64,000 nt of DNA from Vibrio porteresiae DSM 19223 (GCF_024347055.1 NZ_AP024895.1:310001-374000), one strand, 5' to 3'; shown: positions 30,411-39,294, counted from the stretch's first letter. Notes: generated by a model from the letters alone, not told the origin. Program-made: numbers and translations.

Positions 30411-31394
30411 TTACTCTTCGAATTTCCAAGCTTGAGCAATCCCAGCAGAAGAGGCTGAGATAATGCGTTGTTGTTTATCTAGTGTGGCATCATACACTAC
30501 CGCTCGAGGAGGTCGCGCATCTTTTCTTGGTTTGGTGTCAAAAGAGTCTAGGTGTTTTCCGGTGTGCGTATTCCATACGTCAATACGGCTAGAAGGTGTA
30601 CCAGTAATCAGATAGCGACCGTCATCACTAAAACGTGCACTAGTAAAGATAAGCTGGCGCGAGAAGCTGCGTAATGTTGCCTGCTTTTTCCCTGTTTTTA
30701 AATTCCATATCACAGCATCATTTGTATCGTCAGAGGTAAATGCGAGTTCACCATCACGTTGCAAAGCGACTCTATTCACTCTGTGTTCATGTTTAAACGT
30801 TAAGATGATTTGAGCGGTTTGGGTATCCCAGAGATAAGCATTGTAATCATTGCCCCCAGTTAAGGCGTATCGACCGTTTGGAGAAAGGGCAACTGTGTTG
30901 ACTTTTTCATAATGGGCAAGGAACTCTATACGTCTACCGCTGACTAAGTCGACGTAGATAGCTTTTCCATTGGATAACCCCAATAGGACTTGCTGTCCGT
31001 CACTAGAGATATCAATATCGCGAATTAGGCCATCAGAAATTGACCACAGTCCTTTTGCCTGTGCCATGCCTAAATCCCAAACAGCGAAGTCGGTCTGAGT
31101 GGCTGTCACCGCGTAGCGATCGTTATCTGAGATACGTATGTTAATCACGGTATTGGCATCAGGATCTTGAGCACCTAAGTCTGCTAGACGTTTACGCTCT
31201 GTGAGATCCCACAATATTAACTGATGTTCTTTTGAGTAAATTAAGGCAAATCGCCCGTCGCGACTTAAACCAAAAGCGGTGGAACCGTTGGGCTCAAGAT
31301 CCCATTCTTCAACGGAATTACTCGTGAAAAAACACCCAGTTAACGTCATGATGACACACGTACATAGGATGAAATGAGAAATTATTGGTTTCAC
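30411..31394 (-). CDS. WD40-repeat lipoprotein, function unknown
   Basis: A 327-residue protein with a lipoprotein signal (hydrophobic N-terminus ending in the LTGC lipobox at residues 18-21) and a beta propeller. Repeats are visible as LSRDGRFALI..LILWDL, LSPNGRYALTGGNDYNAYLWDT, LQRDGELAFTSDDTNDAVIW and FSDDGRYLITG..IDVWNT. The second residue after the lipid-bearing Cys is Phe, not Asp, which favours outer-membrane sorting. WD40 propellers generally mediate protein contacts. It is co-transcribed with slyX and divergent from fkpA. Partner unknown. Confidence 0.82.
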   Translation of the reverse strand: MKPIISHFILCTCVIMTLTGCFFTSNSVEEWDLEPNGSTAFGLSRDGRFALIYSKEHQLILWDLTERKRLADLGAQDPDANTVINIRISDNDRYAVTATQTDFAVWDLGMAQAKGLWSISDGLIRDIDISSDGQQVLLGLSNGKAIYVDLVSGRRIEFLAHYEKVNTVALSPNGRYALTGGNDYNAYLWDTQTAQIILTFKHEHRVNRVALQRDGELAFTSDDTNDAVIWNLKTGKKQATLRSFSRQLIFTSARFSDDGRYLITGTPSSRIDVWNTHTGKHLDSFDTKPRKDARPPRAVVYDATLDKQQRIISASSAGIAQAWKFEE

Positions 31395-31452
31395 GTTTAA
31401 TATTCCACTTAGTATAAAGACAATCGCATAACATAAAGCTATATTGGTACAA

Positions 31453-31494
31453 TTGTGCGTTGTGCACCAATGGAAAACTCAGTTTTGTGCACAA
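31453..31494. promoter_or_regulatory. Repeated TTGTGCAC motif between the WD40 lipoprotein and fkpA
   Basis: TTGTGC occurs at 31453, TTGTGCAC at 31460 and the perfect palindrome TTGTGCACAA at 31485-31494. They lie in the shared upstream region of two divergent genes and look like binding sites of a dimeric regulator. The regulator is not identified. Confidence 0.4.
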
Positions 31495-31527
31495 TCCAAT
31501 AGGACTGCCGAATAATTGGAGAATTTG

Positions 31528-32325
31528 ATGAAATCATTATTTAAAGTGTCACTGCTTGCTGCTACTGTCATGTTAGCTGTTGGCTGCCAGAAAGATGAAC
31601 CTAAAAAAGCGGACACTAAACCTGCAGCTGAGCAATCACAAAGCGCAGTAAACTTTAAATCAGACGATGACAAAGCAGCTTACGCTATTGGTGTGTCATT
31701 TGCGAACTACCTATCGACTAGCCTAGAAAAACCAAAAGAAATTGGTATTGAGCTTAAGAAAGATATCGTTCTGCAAGGTATCGAAGACGCATTTGCTGGC
31801 AAAGCAGGCATGAAAGATGACGAGACTCGTGAAGTTCTTCAAGGTCTTGATAAACGCGTTGCTGAAAAAATGAAAGCTCAGCAAGAAGAGAAAGCAGCTG
31901 CAAACCAAAAAGCAGGTGAAGATTTCCGCGCGAAATTTGCTAAAGAGAAAGGTGTTAAAACCACTAAATCTGGTTTGATGTACCAAGTAGAGAAAGAAGG
32001 TACTGGTGAATCACCTAAAGCAACAGATACAGTAGAAGTTCACTACAAAGGAACTCTAGTTGATGGTACTCAATTCGATAGTTCATACGATCGTGGTGAA
32101 CCAGCAACATTCCCACTAAACCGCGTTATCCCTGGTTGGACTGAAGGTGTTCAGCTAATGAAAGTGGGTGCGAAATACAAGTTTGTTATTCCACCACAAT
32201 TGGCTTACGGCGAACAAGCCACACCAACCATCCCTGGTAATTCAACACTCGTATTTGAAGTTGAGCTGTTGAAAGTTGAAAAACCAGATGCAAAAGCTGC
32301 TGACAAGCCTCAGGCTAAAAAATAA
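31528..32325 (+). CDS. fkpA: FKBP-type peptidyl-prolyl isomerase (FkpA-like)
   Basis: A 265-residue periplasmic chaperone and prolyl isomerase. The N-terminus is a signal sequence that ends in LAVGC, so it may be a lipoprotein. An N-terminal helical dimerisation domain (about 35-140) begins KAAYAIGVSFANYL. The FKBP domain (about 150-250) has VEVHYKGTLVDGTQFDSS, the catalytic PLNRVIPGWTEG segment and IPPQLAYGE. The ATG has GGAG seven bases upstream, so the first four codons of the longer TTG frame are rejected. A terminator follows the stop. The tail is Lys/Ala-rich. Confidence 0.93.
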   Translation: MKSLFKVSLLAATVMLAVGCQKDEPKKADTKPAAEQSQSAVNFKSDDDKAAYAIGVSFANYLSTSLEKPKEIGIELKKDIVLQGIEDAFAGKAGMKDDETREVLQGLDKRVAEKMKAQQEEKAAANQKAGEDFRAKFAKEKGVKTTKSGLMYQVEKEGTGESPKATDTVEVHYKGTLVDGTQFDSSYDRGEPATFPLNRVIPGWTEGVQLMKVGAKYKFVIPPQLAYGEQATPTIPGNSTLVFEVELLKVEKPDAKAADKPQAKK

Positions 32326-32347
32326 TCGAGCAGTTGATTAAATGATG

Positions 32348-32376
32348 AAAAAGGGCCTGTATTACAGGCCCTTTTT
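32348..32376 (+). terminator. Intrinsic terminator after fkpA
   Basis: AAAAAGGGCCTGT, an ATT loop and ACAGGCCCTTTTT: 13 perfect pairs ending in a T-tract. Confidence 0.93.
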
Positions 32377-32498
32377 GTATCAGTAACAAGATATAAATTG
32401 TTCTACGTCACTTGTTGATAATATAGAGCAAACCAATATTAAAATTTTCTGATAAACTTACCCCAATTTGTTGAATTATTGTTCTAAGGTCAAAAACA

Positions 32499-33221
32499 GT
32501 GACAACCACAGAAACCATTAATCCTGATCTGCTATTGGAGATGGAATCCGTGCATGTGAAGCCTTTTACTCAACATGACAAAGTGATTCTTAAATCTTAT
32601 GAAGCAGTGGTAGACGGTATCGCCAGTTTGATTGGTCCCTTTTGTGAAATCGTTTTGCATTCACTGGAAGATCTCAATACCTCTGCTGTGAAGATCGCGA
32701 ACGGAGAGAACACAGGACGCCAAGTTGGGTCACCAATTACCGATTTAGCTCTTAAGATGTTGAAAGACATAGAGGGTTCAGAGCGTAATTTTTCACGTTC
32801 TTATTTTACTCGGGCAAAAGGTGGGGTTTTGATGAAGTCGATTACCGTTGCAATTCGCAATGGTGATAATCGTGTCATCGGATTACTTTGTATTAACGTG
32901 AACTTGGATGCGCCATTTTCCCAAATTCTCAATTCATTTTTGCCTACACCTGAGGCTCAAGCTGCTGCATCAAATGTTAACTTTGCTAGCGATGTTGAAG
33001 AGCTGGTGGATCAGACCGTTGAGCGTACGATAGAAGAGATTAACGCCGATAAGTCGGTATCGAATAATACTAAGAACCGCCAGATTGTGATGGAGTTATT
33101 CGATAAAGGCATTTTCGATATTAAAGATGCGATTAACCGTGTTGCGGATCGCCTTAACATATCGAAACATACGGTTTATCTCTATATTCGCCAACGTAAA
33201 ACCGAGGAAGACGAGAAGTGA
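32499..33221 (+). CDS. yheO: YheO-type PAS/HTH transcriptional regulator
   Basis: A 240-residue DNA-binding protein with an N-terminal YheO/PAS-like sensor domain (about 25-140) and a C-terminal helix-turn-helix (about 180-235, including DIKDAINRVADRLNISKHTV). Homologues sit directly upstream of tusDCB in enterobacteria, as here. The start is GTG; its stop overlaps the tusD start by four bases, so it belongs to the tus operon. The ligand and targets are unknown. The related DauR controls D-arginine use, but that does not imply the same role here. Confidence 0.88.
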   Translation: MTTTETINPDLLLEMESVHVKPFTQHDKVILKSYEAVVDGIASLIGPFCEIVLHSLEDLNTSAVKIANGENTGRQVGSPITDLALKMLKDIEGSERNFSRSYFTRAKGGVLMKSITVAIRNGDNRVIGLLCINVNLDAPFSQILNSFLPTPEAQAAASNVNFASDVEELVDQTVERTIEEINADKSVSNNTKNRQIVMELFDKGIFDIKDAINRVADRLNISKHTVYLYIRQRKTEEDEK

Positions 33222-33625
33222 GTTCTATGGCTACGCCACTAACTTATACATTGCTCGTTAATGGGCCAGCTTATGGTACACAGTCGGCTCGCAATGCCTA
33301 TTTGTTTGCTCAAGCTCTCATCGCCAAAGGTCACACCCTTGTGAGCGTCTTCTTTTATCAAGAAGGGGTGCACAATGGCTCAGCCCTAACTTTGCCTGCG
33401 AATGACGAATTTGATTTAGTTAAAGCTTGGCAAGCATTGTCACTTGAACATCACGTGCGTTTAGAAACTTGTGTCGCTGCCTCTTTGAGACGCGGGGTGA
33501 TTGGTGACCAGGAAGCCCAGCAACATCATCTAAAACAGACTAGTTTGGCTAAAGGCTTTGACCAGAGTGGTTTAGGCAGTTTAGCTGAAGCGTTATTAAC
33601 GCAGGATCGAGTGGTGCAGTTTTGA
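33218..33625 (+). CDS. tusD: Sulfur relay protein TusD
   Basis: A 135-residue subunit of the TusBCD complex, which passes sulfur from TusA to TusE for 2-thiouridine in the wobble position of tRNAs for Lys, Glu and Gln. The conserved sulfur-carrying cysteine is in LETCVAASLRRGV (Cys85), and the DsrE fold is recognisable from NGPAYGTQSA and FFYQEGVHNG. Start is uncertain: GTG at this position overlaps the yheO stop as GTGA, while an ATG nine bases later is almost as good. The next gene, tusC, overlaps by four bases. Confidence 0.92.
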   Translation: MSSMATPLTYTLLVNGPAYGTQSARNAYLFAQALIAKGHTLVSVFFYQEGVHNGSALTLPANDEFDLVKAWQALSLEHHVRLETCVAASLRRGVIGDQEAQQHHLKQTSLAKGFDQSGLGSLAEALLTQDRVVQF

Positions 33626-33978
33626 GTAAATTAGCTTTTGTTTTTCATACCGCTCCACACCAAACTTCGGCAGGTCGAGAAGCTCTCGATGCTGTCTTGG
33701 CCGCATCTGCCTACAGTGAAGAGATTGGTGTTTTCTTCATCGGTGAGGGCGTGTTACAACTTTTACAGAGCCAACAACCCGATCTTATTCTGAGTCGTAA
33801 TTACATCAGTGCGTTTAAGTTACTGGATCTCTACGATATCGAAGCGCGTTTTATCTGCCAAGATAGCTTAAATGCATGGGGTATCGATGTAAGTGAATTG
33901 ATCATCGATGGCGAAGTTATTCCACGTAAAAATGTGGCTGAGCAATTGGCCAGTTTCGATAAAATCGTCAATTATTAG
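33622..33978 (+). CDS. tusC: Sulfur relay protein TusC
   Basis: A 118-residue DsrF-like subunit of TusBCD. It shows FVFHTAPHQTSAGREALDA, FFIGEGV and LLDLYDIEARFIC, all matching the family. The start is TTG, placed within the tusD stop (TTGA overlap), with SKLAFVF directly after it as in relatives. It lacks the DsrE catalytic cysteine, as TusC does; it is structural. Confidence 0.92.
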   Translation: MSKLAFVFHTAPHQTSAGREALDAVLAASAYSEEIGVFFIGEGVLQLLQSQQPDLILSRNYISAFKLLDLYDIEARFICQDSLNAWGIDVSELIIDGEVIPRKNVAEQLASFDKIVNY

Positions 33979-33989
33979 GAGGGAATGAG

Positions 33990-34265
33990 ATGTTACATAT
34001 CGTGAAAAACATCGACAAGTTGCCTCTAGTGATGTCTTTGTATCAAGAAGAGGATGCATTGCTTCTTGTTGAAGGAGCTGTGTATGGCTTTAGCCAACAT
34101 TCAGCGACCTTTTCGCTTTTGTCTGAGCAAGGATCGATCTACGCATTGCTAGAGGATCTCAACGCTCGAGGTTGGAGAGAAAAAGTCTCCCCATTAGTTC
34201 ATGTGGTTGATATGTTGGGATTCGTAGAGCTTACTGAACAATACAAGCAATCAATTACTTGGTGA
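33990..34265 (+). CDS. tusB: Sulfur relay protein TusB
   Basis: A 91-residue DsrH-like subunit of TusBCD. MLHIVKNIDKLPLVMS and the ALLLVEGAVYGF segment fit the family. AGGAGG lies seven bases before the ATG. It is 11 bases after tusC and precedes the str operon, as in E. coli. Confidence 0.88.
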   Translation: MLHIVKNIDKLPLVMSLYQEEDALLLVEGAVYGFSQHSATFSLLSEQGSIYALLEDLNARGWREKVSPLVHVVDMLGFVELTEQYKQSITW

Positions 34266-34338
34266 TATTGGCCACGTTTGGACTCTTTTCTAATCAAGTT
34301 TATCTTTCCCAATCGGTGAAAAAAGATCTGTATATTTC

Positions 34339-34367
34339 TTGACACACCACCATCGGCTGCATAGAAT
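34339..34367 (+). promoter_or_regulatory. Promoter of the str operon
   Basis: A perfect TTGACA, a 17-base spacer and TAGAAT, 70 bases upstream of the rpsL start. It is the strongest sigma-70 match between tusB and rpsL. Confidence 0.8.
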
Positions 34368-34373
34368 TTTGCG

Positions 34374-34400
34374 TCCCTATTTATGTAGGGATAGATTTTT
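34374..34400 (+). promoter_or_regulatory. Hairpin with T-tract in the str operon leader
   Basis: TCCCTA, a TTTATG loop and TAGGGA, then TAGATTTTT, within the first bases of the expected transcript. The short six-pair stem plus T-tract resembles a weak attenuator; no regulator is known to me for this position. Confidence 0.4.
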
Positions 34401-34436
34401 CACAAAGCTTACTTTCAGTAAATCAGGAGCTAGTTA

Positions 34437-34811
34437 ATGGCAACTATTAACCAGTTGGTACGTAAACCTCGTGTAAAGCAAGTTGTTAAAAGCAACGTGC
34501 CTGCACTAGAAGCGTGCCCACAAAAACGTGGTGTTTGTACTCGTGTTTACACTACTACACCTAAAAAACCTAACTCAGCACTTCGTAAAGTTTGTCGTGT
34601 ACGTCTGACAAACGGCTTCGAAGTAACATCGTACATCGGCGGTGAAGGCCATAACCTTCAAGAGCACTCAGTTGTTCTTATCCGTGGTGGTCGTGTTAAA
34701 GACCTTCCAGGTGTGCGTTACCACACTGTTCGCGGTGCACTTGACTGTTCTGGTGTTAACAACCGTAAACAAGCTCGTTCTAAGTACGGTGTGAAACGTC
34801 CTAAGTCTTAA
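34437..34811 (+). CDS. rpsL: 30S ribosomal protein S12
   Basis: The 124-residue decoding-centre protein S12, with TPKKPNSALRK and GGRVKDLPGVRYH. Lys43 and Lys88, the residues changed in streptomycin-resistant mutants, are wild type here. It opens the str operon with rpsG, fusA and tuf. A CAGGAG site precedes the ATG. Confidence 0.99.
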   Translation: MATINQLVRKPRVKQVVKSNVPALEACPQKRGVCTRVYTTTPKKPNSALRKVCRVRLTNGFEVTSYIGGEGHNLQEHSVVLIRGGRVKDLPGVRYHTVRGALDCSGVNNRKQARSKYGVKRPKS

Positions 34812-34911
34812 TGGAATCCGTTAAGTAAGGCCAAACACTAAATTATTTTGAATTTTTTGAAAAAACTGCAAAGTTTTGGATAAAACCTGAAAAAGACAAC
34901 GGAGAAAATCC

Positions 34912-35382
34912 ATGCCACGTCGTCGCGTTATTGGTCAGCGTAAGATCCTTCCAGATCCAAAGTTCAAATCTGAACTGCTGGCAAAATTCGTTAACATTCT
35001 TATGGTTGACGGTAAGAAATCAGTTGCAGAGAAAATTGTTTACACTGCACTAGATACTATGGCTGAGAAATCTGGTAAAGATCACTTAGCTGTATTTGAA
35101 GAAGCTCTTGAAAACGTTCGCCCAGCGGTAGAAGTTAAATCTCGCCGTGTGGGTGGTTCAACTTACCAAGTTCCAGTAGAAGTACGTCCGGTTCGCCGTA
35201 ACGCACTTGCTATGCGTTGGTTGGTTGAAGCTGCGCGTAAGCGTGGTGAAAAATCTATGGCTGGCCGTCTAGCTGCTGAAATGCTAGAAGCTGCTGAAAA
35301 CAAAGGTACTGCTGTTAAGAAACGTGAAGACGTTCACCGTATGGCAGAAGCGAACAAAGCGTTCGCACATTACCGCTGGTAA
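34912..35382 (+). CDS. rpsG: 30S ribosomal protein S7
   Basis: The 156-residue protein that nucleates assembly of the 30S head by binding the 3' domain of 16S rRNA. It begins MPRRRVIGQRKILPDPK and has the beta-hairpin segment GGSTYQVPVEVRP. A GGAGAAAA site precedes the ATG. In E. coli S7 represses translation of its own operon; the 100-base rpsL-rpsG gap is where that control acts. Confidence 0.99.
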   Translation: MPRRRVIGQRKILPDPKFKSELLAKFVNILMVDGKKSVAEKIVYTALDTMAEKSGKDHLAVFEEALENVRPAVEVKSRRVGGSTYQVPVEVRPVRRNALAMRWLVEAARKRGEKSMAGRLAAEMLEAAENKGTAVKKREDVHRMAEANKAFAHYRW

Positions 35383-35457
35383 TGCCTTCTGTGCTGCGAG
35401 GTTCTCTCGCAGCACATTTCTACAATCTAAGGTTAACCTTAGTAAGAGGATACAATC

Positions 35458-37554
35458 GTGGCTAGGAAAACTCCTATTGAGCTCTATCGTAATATCGGTA
35501 TTTGTGCTCACGTAGATGCAGGAAAAACAACCACAACTGAGCGTATTCTGTTCTACACTGGCCTTTCCCATAAAATTGGCGAAGTTCACGATGGTGCTGC
35601 AACCATGGACTGGATGGAGCAGGAGCAAGAACGTGGTATTACTATCACTTCCGCTGCGACTACGACATTCTGGCGTGGTATGGATGCACAGTTTGAACCA
35701 CACCGTATTAACATTATCGATACCCCTGGACACGTTGACTTTACTATCGAAGTAGAGCGTTCACTACGCGTGCTTGATGGTGCTGTTGTAGTGTTCTGTG
35801 GTGCATCAGGTGTTGAACCTCAGTCAGAAACTGTATGGCGCCAAGCTGACAAATACCACGTTCCACGTATGGTATTCGTTAACAAAATGGACCGTGCAGG
35901 TGCAGACTTCTTACGCGTTGTAGACCAAATTAAACATCGTCTTGGTGCAAACCCAGTTCCTATCCAATTAAACATTGGTGCCGAGGAATCGTTTACAGGT
36001 GTCATCGACCTGATCAAGATGAAAGCCATCAACTGGAATGACGCGGATCAGGGTATGACTTATACCCATGAAGAGATCCCTGCTGATCTAGTCGAATTAG
36101 CTGAAGAATGGCGCAACCACATGGTGGAATCTGCTGCTGAAGCTAACGAAGAGTTGATGGATAAATACCTTGAAGAAGGTGAGCTAACTGAAGAAGAGAT
36201 CAAAGCGGGTCTTCGTCAGCGTACGCTTAATAATGAAATCGTATTGGCAACATGCGGTAGTGCATTTAAGAACAAAGGTGTTCAGGCTGTCCTGGATGCT
36301 GTTGTTGATTTCCTACCAGCGCCAGTCGATGTCCCTGCTATCAAAGGTATCGATGAAGACGGCAATGAAGTTGAGCGCCATGCGAGCGACGACGAGCCGT
36401 TCTCTGCATTAGCGTTTAAGATTGCGACCGACCCATTTGTGGGCTCACTTGCGTTTATGCGCGTTTATTCCGGTGTGGTTAACTCTGGTGACGCTGTATA
36501 TAACTCAGTGAAAGAAAAACGTGAACGTTTTGGTCGTATCGTGCAAATGCACTCAAACAAACGTGAAGAAATTAAAGAAGTTCGCGCTGGTGATATCGCT
36601 GCGGCCATCGGCCTCAAAGATGTGACTACGGGTGACACTCTTTGCGATCCAAACCACAAAGTGATTTTGGAACGTATGGAGTTCCCAGAACCTGTTATTC
36701 AGATTGCTGTAGAACCTCGTTCTAAAGCAGACCAAGAAAAAATGGGTATCGCTCTGGGCAAACTAGCGTCAGAGGACCCTTCATTCCGTGTTGAAACGGA
36801 TAATGAAACTGGTCAAACTCTGATCTCTGGTATGGGTGAACTACACCTTGATATCATCGTTGACCGTATGAAACGTGAATTCAGCGTTGATTGTAACGTA
36901 GGTAAACCTCAGGTTGCTTACCGTGAAACCATTCGTGGTAAATCGGAAGTTGAAGGTAAGTTTGTTCGTCAGTCAGGCGGTCGTGGTCAATATGGTCACG
37001 TTTGGCTGAAAATCGAACCTTCTGAACCTGGTGAAGGCTTTGTCTTCGTTGACCAAATCGTGGGTGGTGCAATTCCTAAAGAATTCATCGGCCCGGTAGC
37101 GAAAGGTATCGAGGAGCAAATGAACAACGGTGTGTTGGCTGGATATCCGGTATTGGATGTTAAAGCGACATTATTCGACGGTTCATTCCACGATGTCGAT
37201 TCAAGTGAGATGGCGTTTAAGATCGCTGGCTCAATGGCATTCAGGAAAGGTGCGCTTGAAGCAAATCCTGTCATTCTTGAACCGCTAATGAAAGTTGAAG
37301 TAACCACTCCAGAAGATTGGATGGGTGATGTTGTTGGCGACTTAAACCGTCGTCGTGGCCTCATTGAAGGTATGGATGAAGGTCCAGTAGGACTAAAAAT
37401 CATTCATGCTAAAGTCCCTCTATCTGAAATGTTCGGTTACGCAACTGACCTTCGTTCAGCAACTCAAGGCCGTGCTTCGTACTCAATGGAGTTCTCCGAG
37501 TACGCAGAAGTGCCTAAAAATATTGCAGATGCAATCGTTGCAGAGCGCGGTTAA
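35458..37554 (+). CDS. fusA: Elongation factor G
   Basis: The 698-residue translocase of the ribosome. G motifs: AHVDAGKTTTTERI, the switch I region EVHDGAATMDWMEQEQERG, DTPGHVDF and NKMD. Domains II to V follow, with the domain IV tip around VRQSGGRGQYGHV. Start is GTG with AAGAGGA upstream. It lies between rpsG and tuf in the str operon. Confidence 0.99.
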   Translation: MARKTPIELYRNIGICAHVDAGKTTTTERILFYTGLSHKIGEVHDGAATMDWMEQEQERGITITSAATTTFWRGMDAQFEPHRINIIDTPGHVDFTIEVERSLRVLDGAVVVFCGASGVEPQSETVWRQADKYHVPRMVFVNKMDRAGADFLRVVDQIKHRLGANPVPIQLNIGAEESFTGVIDLIKMKAINWNDADQGMTYTHEEIPADLVELAEEWRNHMVESAAEANEELMDKYLEEGELTEEEIKAGLRQRTLNNEIVLATCGSAFKNKGVQAVLDAVVDFLPAPVDVPAIKGIDEDGNEVERHASDDEPFSALAFKIATDPFVGSLAFMRVYSGVVNSGDAVYNSVKEKRERFGRIVQMHSNKREEIKEVRAGDIAAAIGLKDVTTGDTLCDPNHKVILERMEFPEPVIQIAVEPRSKADQEKMGIALGKLASEDPSFRVETDNETGQTLISGMGELHLDIIVDRMKREFSVDCNVGKPQVAYRETIRGKSEVEGKFVRQSGGRGQYGHVWLKIEPSEPGEGFVFVDQIVGGAIPKEFIGPVAKGIEEQMNNGVLAGYPVLDVKATLFDGSFHDVDSSEMAFKIAGSMAFRKGALEANPVILEPLMKVEVTTPEDWMGDVVGDLNRRRGLIEGMDEGPVGLKIIHAKVPLSEMFGYATDLRSATQGRASYSMEFSEYAEVPKNIADAIVAERG

Positions 37555-37663
37555 TAATGAATCTATTGCGCTAACGAGCGTTGGCGCATAAAATAGCAAT
37601 TTCTGGCGCGCCTTAAGTATATACGTTGCTTGAGGCGAATCATAACTAGGAAGGAACACGATC

Positions 37664-38848
37664 GTGTCTAAAGAAAAATTTGAACGTACGAAACCGCACG
37701 TAAACGTTGGTACTATCGGCCACGTTGACCACGGTAAAACAACTCTAACTGCAGCAATCTGTACTGTACTTTCTAAAGTATACGGCGGTGCAGCTCGTGA
37801 CTTCGCGTCAATCGACAACGCTCCAGAAGAACGTGAACGTGGTATCACAATCAATACCTCTCACGTAGAATACGACACACCAACTCGTCACTACGCACAC
37901 GTAGACTGCCCAGGACACGCTGACTATGTTAAAAACATGATCACTGGTGCTGCGCAAATGGACGGTGGTATCCTAGTTGTTGCAGCGACAGATGGCCCAA
38001 TGCCACAAACTCGTGAGCACATCCTACTAGGCCGTCAGGTTGGTATTCCTTACATCATCGTATTCATGAACAAATGTGACATGGTTGACGATGAAGAGCT
38101 ACTAGAACTAGTAGAAATGGAAGTTCGTGAACTTCTATCTGAATACGATTTCCCAGGCGATGACCTACCAGTAATCCAAGGTTCAGCACTAGGCGCGCTA
38201 AACGGCGAAGCACAGTGGGAAGAGAAAATCGTTGAACTAGCGAAAGCTCTAGACGAATACATTCCAGAACCAGAACGTGCAATCGATCTGCCATTCCTAA
38301 TGCCAATCGAAGACGTATTCTCAATCCAAGGTCGTGGTACAGTAGTAACTGGCCGTATCGAACGCGGTATCCTAAAAGTAGGTGATGAAGTTGCAATCGT
38401 TGGTATCCACGATACAACAACTACTACTTGTACTGGTGTTGAAATGTTCCGTAAACTTCTAGACGAAGGTCGTGCGGGTGAGAACGTTGGTGCACTACTA
38501 CGTGGTACTAAACGTGATGAAGTTGAACGTGGTCAAGTACTAGCTAAACCAGGTTCAATCACTCCACACACTAAATTCGAATCAGAAGTGTACGTACTGT
38601 CTAAAGATGAAGGTGGTCGTCACACTCCATTCTTCAAAGGCTACCGTCCACAGTTCTACTTCCGTACAACTGACGTAACTGGTAACATCCAACTACCAGA
38701 AGGCGTAGAAATGGTAATGCCAGGCGACAACATTCGCATGTCAGTAGAACTAATTCACCCAATCGCGATGGACGAAGGTCTACGTTTCGCGATTCGTGAA
38801 GGTGGTCGTACAGTAGGTGCTGGTGTTGTAGCTAAGATCGTTGCTTAA
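37664..38848 (+). CDS. tuf: Elongation factor Tu
   Basis: The 394-residue GTPase that delivers aminoacyl-tRNA to the ribosome. G motifs GHVDHGKTT, DCPGHADY and NKCD are intact, followed by two beta-barrel domains. Start is GTG with AGGAAGGA upstream. As the last gene of the str operon it would be tufA; gammaproteobacteria usually have a second copy elsewhere, not visible in this window. Confidence 0.99.
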   Translation: MSKEKFERTKPHVNVGTIGHVDHGKTTLTAAICTVLSKVYGGAARDFASIDNAPEERERGITINTSHVEYDTPTRHYAHVDCPGHADYVKNMITGAAQMDGGILVVAATDGPMPQTREHILLGRQVGIPYIIVFMNKCDMVDDEELLELVEMEVRELLSEYDFPGDDLPVIQGSALGALNGEAQWEEKIVELAKALDEYIPEPERAIDLPFLMPIEDVFSIQGRGTVVTGRIERGILKVGDEVAIVGIHDTTTTTCTGVEMFRKLLDEGRAGENVGALLRGTKRDEVERGQVLAKPGSITPHTKFESEVYVLSKDEGGRHTPFFKGYRPQFYFRTTDVTGNIQLPEGVEMVMPGDNIRMSVELIHPIAMDEGLRFAIREGGRTVGAGVVAKIVA

Positions 38849-38880
38849 TTGCAATAATCTTTCTGCGAACCTCGCATAGA

Positions 38881-38906
38881 AAAGGGAAGCTTCGGCTTCC
38901 CTTTTT
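38881..38906 (+). terminator. Intrinsic terminator of the str operon
   Basis: AAAGGGAAGC, a TTCG tetraloop and GCTTCCCTTTTT, 32 bases after the tuf stop. Confidence 0.93.
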
Positions 38907-38925
38907 GCTTTTTTAGTAACCTATT

Positions 38926-38996
38926 GATAATAATATATATAATTTATTGGAATATATTTTGTTCAATAAATTATGGAAATAAGAATAGTTATTGTT
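38926..38996 (+). promoter_or_regulatory. Candidate Fur boxes upstream of bfd
   Basis: Two stretches resemble the 19-base Fur consensus GATAATGATAATCATTATC: 38926-38944 (13 of 19 by my count) and 38978-38996 (12 of 19). The DNA here is very AT-rich, so chance matches are likely. The position before a known iron-regulated gene type supports them. Confidence 0.4.
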
Positions 38997-39031
38997 TATA
39001 TTGTCTTTAGTTTTTATGCGAAGAAGATGTT

Positions 39032-39220
39032 ATGTACGTTTGCCTCTGCCACGGTGTATCAGACAAGAAGATTAAACAATTAGCCATCGAGCATGGCGTG
39101 ACTGATATTCGTGGAATAAAAAAATGTACTGCTTTGGGGAGCCAATGTGGTCGTTGTGTTCGCCAAGCAAAAGAGATCTTAGAGCAGGTAAAACCACTGG
39201 AACTGCAAAAAGCCAGTTGA
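39032..39220 (+). CDS. bfd: Bacterioferritin-associated ferredoxin
   Basis: A 62-residue 2Fe-2S protein that docks on bacterioferritin and passes electrons to release stored iron. The four cysteine ligands are Cys4 and Cys6 (CLC) and Cys38 and Cys41 (CGRC); the intervening HGVSDKKIKQL and TDIRGIKKCTALGSQ match the BFD fold. It lies 74 bases before bfr. Iron-starvation induction through Fur is known for the family and consistent with the upstream sites. Confidence 0.94.
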   Translation: MYVCLCHGVSDKKIKQLAIEHGVTDIRGIKKCTALGSQCGRCVRQAKEILEQVKPLELQKAS

Positions 39221-39294
39221 TTATTTTATCGTCTTTTTTTGACACTCTAGATATTGGTTCTTAAAGTTAATAGAACCAACTGGAGGGTATATCA

